NCBI GenBank assembly: GCA_002373325.1
Contig: DFKI01000037.1
Location: 1-6,514 of the forward strand
DNA from: Treponema sp. UBA3649
Lineage (GTDB): Bacteria > Spirochaetota > Spirochaetia > Treponematales > Treponemataceae
Direction: 5' to 3'
DNA: 6,514 nt
Shown: positions 1 through 6,482 of the stretch, piece by piece
Position numbering within the stretch: position 1 is the stretch's first letter
How the letters are laid out: each line of letters starts with the position of its first letter
The notes under the pieces: generated by a model
What the model was told of the DNA's origin: nothing
What the model saw: only the letters and a program-made list of their open reading frames with translations
The model's database searches: none
Program-made: the position numbers and the translations under genes

Positions 1-10
1 CAAGTTCAAT

Positions 11-32
11 CCTTGCAGGGGGCGTTTTTTTT
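11..32 (+). terminator. 3' half of a probable intrinsic terminator of an off-window gene
   Basis: A GC-rich arm (CCTTGCAGGGGGCG, 11-24) is followed at once by eight T residues (25-32). This is the usual look of the descending arm and U-tract of a rho-independent terminator on the + strand. The ascending arm would have to lie to the left of base 1, so the hairpin cannot be checked here. If right, it ends transcription of an upstream + strand gene and isolates the restriction-modification gene from it. Confidence 0.4.
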
Positions 33-115
33 ATTCTATTCCCAAATCCAAAATCATTTTCTGAAGCTTTCATACTGAAACCTTGATTTAACCCTCTGCA
101 TATTGTAAAATATTC

Positions 116-121
116 AGGGGG
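116..121 (+). promoter_or_regulatory. Ribosome binding site of the type IIG gene
   Basis: AGGGGG lies 6 bases before the ATG at 128 and fixes that start. An upstream TTGATT (83-88) and TAAAAT (106-111) are 17 bases apart and look like a sigma-70 promoter, but transcription would then begin at about 118, inside this site. I therefore do not annotate that promoter. Confidence 0.65.
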
Positions 122-127
122 ATAAAG

Positions 128-3100
128 ATGTTCCAGAAGCGAATCGTAGAAAAATACATCTCACGGCTCGACAAAAAAATCACGGATGAAAAATATGATT
201 TGTTCCGCTCCATTTTCGCAAGTCCGGAGAAACAGGAAAACATACGGAACTCAAAGGAAGAGCAATATCAGGAGGGATTCCTGCGCGATTTGTTCGTCAG
301 CGTCTTGGGATACACAATCAACCCGGAGCCAAACTACAATCTTTTGACGGAACAAAAAAATGTCTCGAAGGGAAATGACAACAGAAAGGCGGACGGAGCA
401 ATCATTTTTGACGGCAAGGTAAAGGCGGTCATTGAGCTAAAGGGAACGGACACGACGGACCTGAACAAAATAGAGAGCCAGGCTTTTCTTTACAAGGAGC
501 ACAATCCGGAATGCAAGTATGTGGTGATAAGCAATTTTGAAAGGCTGCGTTTTTATGTGGAAAATGCCATTGAGTTCGTGGAGTTCAATCTCTTCAATCT
601 TTCGAGGGATGATTTTCAGCTTCTTTTTCTTTGCCTTGATTTGAACCAGATTAAGAACGACATCCCGCTCCATCTTAAGCACGAGACTCTTTCGCAGGAA
701 AAAGAAATCACGGACAGTTTCTACGGCGACTATTCCCTTTTCAAAAGAAATCTCTTCGAGGACATTTACACAAACAATCCGGACTATGACAAGCTCCTGT
801 TGTTCAAGAAAACGCAGAAACTTTTGGACAGGATTTTATTTATCCTTTTCTGCTCGGACAGGGGGCTTCTTCCTGAAAACAGCGTCAACAAAATCATAGC
901 GCAATGGGAGCAGCTGAAAGATTTGGACGCTTACCAGCCCTTGTATTCCAGATTCCAGAATTTTTTCAACAGGATAAACGAGGGCTACACTTCCCAAAAA
1001 AATCCGGGTGAAAATGTATTCGCTTATAACGGGGGACTTTTCAAGCCGGATGAGATACTCGACAACATAAAAATCGGGGACGACGTTCTTTTCTTACATT
1101 CAAAGCGATTGTCGGACTATGACTTTGAGAGCCAAATCAGCGTGGATATTCTGGGACACATTTTTGAACATTCGCTTACGGAAATTGAGGAGGTCCAGAA
1201 TCAGATTGAGGCGGAAAAATCGGGACTGGCGACAAACAAGACGGACATAGGAAAGCGGAAGAAAGACGGAGTTTTCTACACACCGTCCTACATCACAAAA
1301 TACATTGTGGAAAACACGATTGGAAAACTTTGCGATGAGAAGAAAGAGGAGCTCGGCATAAAAGACAGCGCTTTTTCCAAGACAAAAAAATCCGCGAAGG
1401 ACAAGGACAGTCTGAACAAGAGGCTTGATGATTACAAGTCATGGCTTTTGGGACTTAAAATACTTGACCCGGCGTGCGGCTCAGGAGCTTTTTTGAACGC
1501 GGCTCTCAAGCAGCTGAAGATTGAGCACACACTGATTGATTATTACCGCGCGAAGATTTACGGGGACGCAATAATTTTTCAGGATGTGGAAAATGAGATT
1601 CTTGAGAAAAATATTTTCGGAGTGGACATAAACGAAGAGTCGGTGGAGATTGCAAAGCTGAGTTTATGGCTTCATACCGCACAAAGGAACAGAAAGCTCA
1701 CGTCCTTGAACAACAACATAAAATGCGGAAACAGTTTGATTTCGGATCCGGATGTCGCCGGGACCAAGGCCTTTGACTGGCAGAAGGAATTTCCGGAAGT
1801 GTTCGGGAAGGTGAGAGGTGAGAGCGGAGAGGTGAAAGGTGAGAACGGAGAACTGAGAGGTGAGAACGGAAAGGTGAAAGGTGAAAATTATGGGGGATTT
1901 GATGTTGTGATTGGGAATCCGCCTTATGTGAATATAAAGAATATTGAAAATGCTAAAAATGTATCCGTAAAGGAGTTTTATAAGGCACATTACAAATCGG
2001 CGAAAGTAATGTATGATTTGTATTCTCTTTTTACAGAGAAATCTGCCTCGCTTCTAAAACCAAACGGACTTTTGGGATTTATTTTCTCAAACAGCTGGCT
2101 TGGCTCACAAAGCTTTTATTCTTTCAGAGAATTTTTGGCAAAAGATGTGAAAGTTACCGAACTTGCTGATTTGCCCGATAAAGTTTTTCAAGATGCGACA
2201 GTAAAAACAATAATCTGCTTTTACACAAATGCAAAGCCATCTGAAAATGATGAAATAAAAATCTCAAAATGTGATGCAAAGCAAAACTTTTCTTCAAAAG
2301 GATATTCTTTAAAGTATAAGGAAATTTTAGGAAATTCCAATCTTTCGTTTTCAATGCAACCTTCCATAAATTTTAACAAAATCCAAACTGTCAAACTTGG
2401 GGAAATAGCAAAATTTACAGCAGGAATTTCTACTGCAAATGATAAAAAATTTGTTTTAAAAGACAAGATAGATGATGATTGCTATTTATTCTTGCGAGGA
2501 AGAGATTTGGCAAAATGGAAAAAGCCGATTCCTGCAGGGGATTTTATGTGGTATAAACCAGATTTGATGGCTGAAAATGTAAATGCCCGACCAAGAGTAA
2601 AAAACAATTTTCTTGTTCCTGAAAAAATAGTGATTCAAGATGTCGCGACAGAAATTACCGCAACATTGGATTCAGAAAGATATTTATGTAATAAAACTGT
2701 GAATGTCCTTTATGAATTGCAGCCTGAATATGATATGAAGTTTATTCTCGCCTTGCTCAATTCCAAACTTGCAAATTATTGGATTAAGCAAATGTTTCCG
2801 TCAGGCTTGCACATTGAAGTCAGTCAGCTGATACAACTTCCCATCCCCGACCTCTCAACTCTCAGTTCTCAACTCTCACCTCTCACTTCTCAACTCTCAA
2901 CTTTCACCTCCCACCTTTCAACTCTCACTTCCGACCTGCAAAAGAAAACGGGAAATTTTCTGAGGATCGTAAAGGAGACGTTCAACATGGAAAAGACCTC
3001 CGCAAAACTTGAGACGTTCTATGACTTGAGCTTTGAGGAATTCATCAGGGAGCTGAGGCAGAAAATCACGCCCAAAGTCAAACTGGAGTGGCTTGAGCTT

Positions 3101-3238
3101 TTTGAGGGGCAGAAAAGCACGTTGCAGAAAATCAAGGAGGAGATTAAGGAGACCGAAAATGAACTCAACTCCATCGTGTGCAGGCTCTACGGACTTTCGG
3201 ACGAGGAGACTCTTCTCATAACGGACGGCAACTTGTAA
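128..3238 (+). CDS. Type IIG restriction-modification enzyme (fused endonuclease, N6-adenine methyltransferase and specificity domain)
   Basis: This single chain should both methylate an adenine in its target and cut DNA at a distance from it, as Eco57I-family enzymes do. The nuclease is N-terminal: D89, then E103-L-K105 in a D-x13-ExK arrangement, resembling the type I HsdR N-terminus. A mostly helical linker follows to about residue 380. The methyltransferase has FYTP (383-386), motif I DPACGSGAF (447-455), an acidic motif II (VDIN, D500) and catalytic NPPY (597-600). A TaqI-like TRD covers roughly 750-907 and a charged helical tail ends in the family-typical ELNSIVCRLYGLSDEE. The length of 1036 residues suits an intact enzyme, and no catalytic motif is missing. 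Two odd inserts, residues 560-587 and 908-935, are encoded by 7-bp DNA repeats, and the DNA between them is far more AT-rich than the rest. No separate methylase or hsdS gene is present. The target sequence cannot be predicted. The family is confident; activity is inferred. Confidence 0.93.
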   Translation: MFQKRIVEKYISRLDKKITDEKYDLFRSIFASPEKQENIRNSKEEQYQEGFLRDLFVSVLGYTINPEPNYNLLTEQKNVSKGNDNRKADGAIIFDGKVKAVIELKGTDTTDLNKIESQAFLYKEHNPECKYVVISNFERLRFYVENAIEFVEFNLFNLSRDDFQLLFLCLDLNQIKNDIPLHLKHETLSQEKEITDSFYGDYSLFKRNLFEDIYTNNPDYDKLLLFKKTQKLLDRILFILFCSDRGLLPENSVNKIIAQWEQLKDLDAYQPLYSRFQNFFNRINEGYTSQKNPGENVFAYNGGLFKPDEILDNIKIGDDVLFLHSKRLSDYDFESQISVDILGHIFEHSLTEIEEVQNQIEAEKSGLATNKTDIGKRKKDGVFYTPSYITKYIVENTIGKLCDEKKEELGIKDSAFSKTKKSAKDKDSLNKRLDDYKSWLLGLKILDPACGSGAFLNAALKQLKIEHTLIDYYRAKIYGDAIIFQDVENEILEKNIFGVDINEESVEIAKLSLWLHTAQRNRKLTSLNNNIKCGNSLISDPDVAGTKAFDWQKEFPEVFGKVRGESGEVKGENGELRGENGKVKGENYGGFDVVIGNPPYVNIKNIENAKNVSVKEFYKAHYKSAKVMYDLYSLFTEKSASLLKPNGLLGFIFSNSWLGSQSFYSFREFLAKDVKVTELADLPDKVFQDATVKTIICFYTNAKPSENDEIKISKCDAKQNFSSKGYSLKYKEILGNSNLSFSMQPSINFNKIQTVKLGEIAKFTAGISTANDKKFVLKDKIDDDCYLFLRGRDLAKWKKPIPAGDFMWYKPDLMAENVNARPRVKNNFLVPEKIVIQDVATEITATLDSERYLCNKTVNVLYELQPEYDMKFILALLNSKLANYWIKQMFPSGLHIEVSQLIQLPIPDLSTLSSQLSPLTSQLSTFTSHLSTLTSDLQKKTGNFLRIVKETFNMEKTSAKLETFYDLSFEEFIRELRQKITPKVKLEWLELFEGQKSTLQKIKEEIKETENELNSIVCRLYGLSDEETLLITDGNL
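1811..1887 (+). repeat. Heptad array 1, in the coding sequence (11 units of 7 bp)
   Basis: Eleven consecutive 7-bp units with consensus (G/C)TGAGA(G/A), for example GTGAGAG, CTGAGAG and GTGAGAA. Translated in frame, three units (21 bp) make one 7-residue repeat, giving four copies of G-(K/E)-(V/L)-(R/K)-G-E-(S/N) at residues 560-587, just before the GGFDVVIGNPPY motif. Units 3, 6 and 9 (1825, 1846, 1867) begin CGGA instead of CTGA. Those are exactly the units in which TGA would be an in-frame stop. The glycine- and charge-rich peptide is probably a flexible surface loop between methyltransferase motifs. Confidence 0.93.
1888..2850 (+). other. AT-rich specificity cassette (NPPY to TRD) bounded by inverted heptad arrays
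   Basis: This part of the type IIG gene encodes residues about 588-907: the NPPY catalytic motif, the rest of the methyltransferase fold and the TaqI-like TRD that reads the DNA target. Counted G+C is 16/60 at 1921-1980, 17/60 at 2221-2280, 15/60 at 2281-2340 and 15/60 at 2401-2460. Outside it, counts are 30/60 at 421-480, 30/60 at 1441-1500, 34/60 at 1741-1800 and 28/60 at 3001-3060. The change is abrupt at array 1 and more gradual toward array 2 (22/60 at 2761-2820). The simplest reading is replacement of the specificity block by foreign DNA, with the arrays at or near the crossover points. Confidence 0.7.
2851..2934 (-). repeat. Heptad array 2, in the coding sequence, inverted relative to array 1 (12 units of 7 bp)
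   Basis: Twelve consecutive 7-bp units read on the + strand as ACTCTCA, CCTCTCA, GTTCTCA, CTTCTCA and close variants. The reverse complement is TGAGAG(T/G), the same family as array 1, so the two arrays are inverted to each other. In frame the DNA encodes four copies of (D/Q/H)-L-S-(T/P)-(L/F)-(T/S)-S at residues 908-935. The spacing puts a leucine or phenylalanine at positions 2 and 5 of each 7-residue period, compatible with an amphipathic helix that joins the TRD to the C-terminal helical tail. This orientation contains no stop triplet in any of its three + frames. Confidence 0.92.
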
Positions 3239-3261
3239 CTTTTTGGAAACTCGTATATTAT
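3233..3261 (+). promoter_or_regulatory. Probable sigma-70-type promoter of the DUF4097 gene
   Basis: TTGTAA (3233-3238) is followed after exactly 17 bases by TATTAT (3256-3261), inside a very AT-rich stretch. Transcription would begin near 3268 and leave a leader of about 26 bases containing a good ribosome binding site. The -35 element overlaps the stop codon of the type IIG gene. No terminator is visible between the two genes, so read-through is also possible. Confidence 0.5.
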
Positions 3262-3282
3262 ATTAATATCATTTTTCAGGAC

Positions 3283-3287
3283 GGAGG
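3283..3287 (+). promoter_or_regulatory. Ribosome binding site of the DUF4097 gene
   Basis: GGAGG sits 6 bases before the ATG at 3294. It supports this start, which also yields a complete signal peptide. Confidence 0.8.
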
Positions 3288-3293
3288 TTTAAA

Positions 3294-4172
3294 ATGAAAA
3301 AACTCGCAACTGCACTTGCAGCACTTCTTTTGCTCAGCCCGGCACTCTTCGCGGCAAACGACGCACCACCGGAGGACACGAAGGTTGTGTTCATGCAGGG
3401 ACAGCCGACAGGTTCCATAAAGAAAATCACAGTCAACCTTAAGTCGGAGAATCTTGTGGTCAGCATGTCTGAGGACGAAAACATCTCCATCAGAATCGAC
3501 TCGAACGACACTACATCGGTTCCGCAGGTTGTGTTCAACGCGAAGGAAATCAAGATTGACCAGAAGGCGAAAATCAAAAAGCAGGACAAGAGAATCTGCA
3601 TCATAACGCTTTCCATGCCGAAGGACTTCAATCTGCAGGAGATGAAAATCAATGCGGAAAAATCTGACCTGATGATTATGGACGCGAACATTCAGAAGCT
3701 CACCATTTCCACGGGCGACAAGGGCTCGGTGAATCTCAGCGGAATCAAGGGACAGGATCTGGACATCAAGACGGACAAGGGGGATGTTTCTCTTGAGACC
3801 CTCGACTGTGACAAGACATTCAAGCTCGTAAGCAGCGATGGAAACGTCACGCTCAAGGATTTGAAGACCACGGATTTCACTCTTGAAGCTGAAAAGGGAA
3901 AGATTTCTGCGGACGGAATCAAGGCAAAGAAAATCTCGGTGAACGCAGACAAGGCCTCGGCAAAGATTGTCATGGACTCAACTTTCGAAAAGGACTCGGT
4001 CATTTACGTAAGCTCAGGAAGCGCAGTGCTCCAGCTCCCTCCGAACGCTGTCTTGTGGACTGCAGGAACAGTTGACAAAGGAAGATTCCGCTCCGAATTC
4101 ACTGAGGACTCAAAGGGTGCTCTTCTTTCAATCAAAGTTGGAGGCGGAGACCTTCAGATTCAGAAAAAATAA
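3294..4172 (+). CDS. Exported DUF4097-like beta-strand repeat protein
   Basis: A 292-residue protein with a clear signal peptide: a lysine pair, then a hydrophobic core ending in LFA at 18-20, with cleavage likely after A20 or A21. There is no cysteine at the cleavage point, so it is not a lipoprotein; it should be soluble in the periplasm or loosely envelope-bound. From about 135 to 245 it consists of repeats of about 20 residues with alternating hydrophobic strands and turns rich in D, K and G (TGDKGSVNLSG, KTDKGDVSLET, SSDGNVTLKD, EAEKGKISADG). This is the pattern of the DUF4097 / putative adhesin family, a stacked beta-solenoid. The family is widespread and its molecular role is mostly unknown; no catalytic residues are evident. 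It follows the type IIG gene by 55 bases but probably has its own promoter. A structural or adhesive envelope role is inference only. Confidence 0.8.
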   Translation: MKKLATALAALLLLSPALFAANDAPPEDTKVVFMQGQPTGSIKKITVNLKSENLVVSMSEDENISIRIDSNDTTSVPQVVFNAKEIKIDQKAKIKKQDKRICIITLSMPKDFNLQEMKINAEKSDLMIMDANIQKLTISTGDKGSVNLSGIKGQDLDIKTDKGDVSLETLDCDKTFKLVSSDGNVTLKDLKTTDFTLEAEKGKISADGIKAKKISVNADKASAKIVMDSTFEKDSVIYVSSGSAVLQLPPNAVLWTAGTVDKGRFRSEFTEDSKGALLSIKVGGGDLQIQKK

Positions 4173-4303
4173 GATTTTGGCACTTCGGTTCCCATAAACC
4201 ACTCCGGGCGTGGCGATGAGTCTGTGAACAAAGGATGATTCGTTGCGTCCGGTTCGTTTTAAAGGGAACATCGAAAAACTTCGGCTTTCCGAGATGACTA
4301 AAA

Positions 4304-6112
4304 TCAATACAAGTAAAGAGACTGCCTTTCCTTCTCTATGACCTCAGCAGCTTCCTGAATCTCGCTGTTAGTCGGAATCCACGGATAGTTCTCACGCAGG
4401 AGGTTCGCAATCACCACGGTATTCTTTTCCTTTCCTTCAAAACTCGCCGTGTATGCCCCGTAAAAATCCTGATAGCTGATTTCCTCCTCGCTTTCATCGG
4501 ATGTCTCCACGGCTGTTATGACCCAGCGGTCCTTATGGAAAATCATGTGCACATAATCGGTCCTGTGGATAATCTCAAGCACGGCATTTTGGGAATCTCC
4601 CACCGTGTAAAGAAGATTGTACGTCACCACAAAATCCCTTGTGTCCAGATTTTTTACGGGCCGTCCCTCCTCTTCGGAAATTGTCTTGGGATGTGAGTTT
4701 TTCAGGGGCGCGGACAAAAAGAGACTTCCCTTGCTGTCATTGATGTTGAAATCGCTCAGTCCGAAAATATTGTACTTTCCGTCGAAGTTGAAATTCATCC
4801 ATTTCGCGGGAGATACGGTCTGGTCCTTCACGTTGTATGCCGAACGGTTCTTTGACGTGACGTAAATGCTGCTCACCATATCGATGAACGGATTGATTTT
4901 TCCACCGCTTGAGCATCCCTGCATCGTCGTGACCTCCATATTGTTGACCGCACTGTAGAACATCTCCACGGTCTCAAACGAAGTAAGTCCCTTTGACGTG
5001 GGATTCGTTGACGCTCCCTGGAAAAAAATCAGTCCGAAGAAAATCAGTCCGAGACAGACAGCCCCTGCGACGGTAAGCGGAGTCCTCCATTTTCTGAGCC
5101 ATCTTTTTAATGCGAGCCTGGACCTGAATCTCGCCCACTCATTGAAGGATTTTTCCTCGAAACTTTCCTGCGACACGTTCGATTTGCGGATCACAGGTGA
5201 GAGCATCCCTCCTGCCGGAATCTCCCCCTTTTCGTTGAGTCCCAGTTCCTTGTAAAGATTCGAAAGCGGAAAGGTAAGGGAAAAGTCTTTTTCTATGGAA
5301 GATTTTCTGTCCGAACCCTCGCTCAGTATGCCCCCGATTTTTTCCTCAAGGCTGCTTCCCCTGATTTTTCCGGTCCCACGTTTTCTAAGTCCGGATTTTC
5401 TCTGAAGCGCGTTGTCCACAAAAAATGAGAGCTTTTCATCAAGCGCCCAGATTCTGTTTCTGAGAGGCTCGTAATTGCGGTCAAGGTAATCGGTCAGCCG
5501 CTCGTTGGTCTTAAGCGATTTGAAAGGGAACTCCCTTGTGAGCGCGCGATATGCTATGACGGACTGGGTGAAGTTGATTGCGGCGCTTCCTGAGAGTGTC
5601 GGATTCACGTAGATTCCGGTGTGCTCTCCAGCATTGGTCTCTCCCCCACATTCACAGGCCATATCAAAAAGAGTCCTTGGCAAAAAGAGAATCTTGGAAA
5701 AATCAGCCGAAAGATAGATTCCCCCGCCTCCGATGTTCGCAACATCAATCTTCTGTTTGGATGCCGACTCCAAAGCAGAGCATGTCCTTGCGACGGAATA
5801 GCTTACGAACGCCTTCTCCGTGTTACCGAGCTCCCTTGAGAAATCCATGTCGAAAAAATCTTTTAGCGTGCGTCCTGAAAATCCCGGCCCCTCAAGAATA
5901 ACCATTTCGCTTACGGGACCTTTTTCGGATGTGCGTGTCCTTGTTTCCTCAAATCGCCATTCGCTGAAATTCCATTTGAATCCGTCCTTCTCCGCAAGAT
6001 AGCCACATTCTTCCATGTGCTCGGCCATCCTGGATTTCGCAAAGGCACTCTGCGTCATTGATGTGTCAAGGCATATATTTCCGTTCTCAAAAAATACCAG
6101 CTGTCCGTTCAT
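4304..6112 (-). CDS. Single-pass membrane protein with kinase-like N-terminus and NTF2-like outer domain
   Basis: A 602-residue protein I cannot name. One transmembrane helix is clear at about 345-364. It is preceded by a strongly basic stretch (328-343), so the N-terminus should be cytoplasmic and the C-terminus outside the membrane. Residues about 80-200 follow the order of a protein kinase C-lobe: a GRTLKDFF start, a helix ending near CSALESA, a catalytic-loop-like NIGGGGIYLSADFSKILFL, then GIYVNPTLSG in the place of a Y-x-x-PE motif, and an AYRALTREFPF resembling the YxLLTGxxPF helix. The HRD and DFG catalytic motifs and the glycine loop are absent, so it would be a pseudokinase. Residues about 376-537 (a FYSAVNNME helix, long strands, ending DRWVITAVE) resemble an NTF2-like fold. 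The architecture suggests a sensor or scaffold coupling an outer domain to the cytoplasm. Domain assignments are by pattern only. The gene converges on the DUF4097 gene, with 131 bases between them. Confidence 0.8.
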   Translation of the reverse strand: MNGQLVFFENGNICLDTSMTQSAFAKSRMAEHMEECGYLAEKDGFKWNFSEWRFEETRTRTSEKGPVSEMVILEGPGFSGRTLKDFFDMDFSRELGNTEKAFVSYSVARTCSALESASKQKIDVANIGGGGIYLSADFSKILFLPRTLFDMACECGGETNAGEHTGIYVNPTLSGSAAINFTQSVIAYRALTREFPFKSLKTNERLTDYLDRNYEPLRNRIWALDEKLSFFVDNALQRKSGLRKRGTGKIRGSSLEEKIGGILSEGSDRKSSIEKDFSLTFPLSNLYKELGLNEKGEIPAGGMLSPVIRKSNVSQESFEEKSFNEWARFRSRLALKRWLRKWRTPLTVAGAVCLGLIFFGLIFFQGASTNPTSKGLTSFETVEMFYSAVNNMEVTTMQGCSSGGKINPFIDMVSSIYVTSKNRSAYNVKDQTVSPAKWMNFNFDGKYNIFGLSDFNINDSKGSLFLSAPLKNSHPKTISEEEGRPVKNLDTRDFVVTYNLLYTVGDSQNAVLEIIHRTDYVHMIFHKDRWVITAVETSDESEEEISYQDFYGAYTASFEGKEKNTVVIANLLRENYPWIPTNSEIQEAAEVIEKERQSLYLY

Positions 6113-6119
6113 CTCTAAA

Positions 6120-6125
6120 TTCCTT
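6120..6125 (-). promoter_or_regulatory. Ribosome binding site of the 602-residue membrane protein gene
   Basis: Read on the - strand, AAGGAA lies 7 bases before the ATG (6112-6110) and supports that start. The intergenic heptad array begins about 44 bases further upstream, so the promoter must fit between them or lie within or beyond the array. Confidence 0.6.
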
Positions 6126-6168
6126 TAGTCCATTTTATCAATAATTCAAGAGAGTGTATAGGGGGGAG

Positions 6169-6224
6169 TTAGGAGGTGAGAACTGAGAACTGAGAACTGA
6201 GAACTGAGAGGTGAGAGATGAGAA
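6169..6224 (+). repeat. Heptad array 3, intergenic (8 units of 7 bp)
   Basis: Units run TTAGGAG, GTGAGAA, three identical CTGAGAA, CTGAGAG, GTGAGAG and ATGAGAA. The unit and orientation match array 1 inside the type IIG gene; the three perfect CTGAGAA copies make this the most regular of the three arrays. It lies directly upstream of the - strand membrane-protein gene. TGA is kept in seven of its eight units, the exception being the degenerate first unit, as expected where no reading frame has to be maintained. Confidence 0.93.
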
Positions 6225-6404
6225 CACTGTCGTTAGTATGTGTTAATCTAAAATAAGGTAAGTGCAATAAAAATGTTACATGGGAAATTTTATGTTGATA
6301 GAGGAAACGCTGTAATGTAGGTGAGGTTCGTGACAAGCAGGCATTTGTGCGGGGGGAGCGTAAGCGACTCCAATACCTTATACCGCACTTTGACTAAAGG
6401 ATTG

Positions 6405-6462
6405 GGAGTTTTGATGGTTTTTCGACAGAAAAATGAGAGCTTTGCGAACAAATCAAAACTCC
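6405..6462. repeat. Perfect 11-bp inverted repeat enclosing a 6-bp hairpin
   Basis: GGAGTTTTGAT (6405-6415) is the exact reverse complement of ATCAAAACTCC (6452-6462), with 36 bases between. Inside the loop, TTTTTC (6418-6423) pairs perfectly with GAAAAA (6428-6433) across a GACA loop. The nested symmetry suggests either a folded RNA or a palindromic mobile repeat. Confidence 0.7.
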
Positions 6463-6464
6463 TT

Positions 6465-6482
6465 AGCAAGCGATAGCTTGCT
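6465..6482. repeat. Perfect 7-bp hairpin with GATA loop
   Basis: AGCAAGC (6465-6471), GATA loop (6472-6475), GCTTGCT (6476-6482). It begins two bases after the 11-bp inverted repeat ends. It is not followed by a proper T-run on either strand, so a terminator role is weak. Confidence 0.65.

Noticed and set aside
83..111. TTGATT and TAAAAT with 17-base spacing upstream of the type IIG gene
   Set aside because: The predicted transcript would start at about 118, inside the ribosome binding site at 116-121, so it cannot serve this start well.
173..1390. Four runs of seven A (173-179, 354-360, 996-1002, 1384-1390) in the type IIG gene as phase-variation tracts
   Set aside because: A7 runs are common in lysine-rich coding sequence of this composition and all are in the open frame. 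They are weaker candidates than the heptads.
1664..1990. Opposite-strand open frame of 108 codons across array 1
   Set aside because: It is a shadow of the type IIG gene; its serine-threonine-leucine-rich middle is just the heptad array read backwards.
4274..4292. TCGG/CCGA stem with five T on the - strand just after the membrane-protein stop, as a terminator
   Set aside because: Only four base pairs and a short, interrupted T-run; too weak to call.
6132..6160. TATACA and TAAAAT, 17 bases apart on the - strand, as promoter of the membrane-protein gene
   Set aside because: The start point would fall within the ribosome binding site and the -35 match is poor.
1811..6224. Heptad arrays as a CRISPR array
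   Set aside because: Units are 7 bp and directly abutting, without spacers, and there are no cas genes.
6273..6320. 15-codon + strand frame starting MLHGKFYV
   Set aside because: No good ribosome binding site, no recognisable product, and too short to support.
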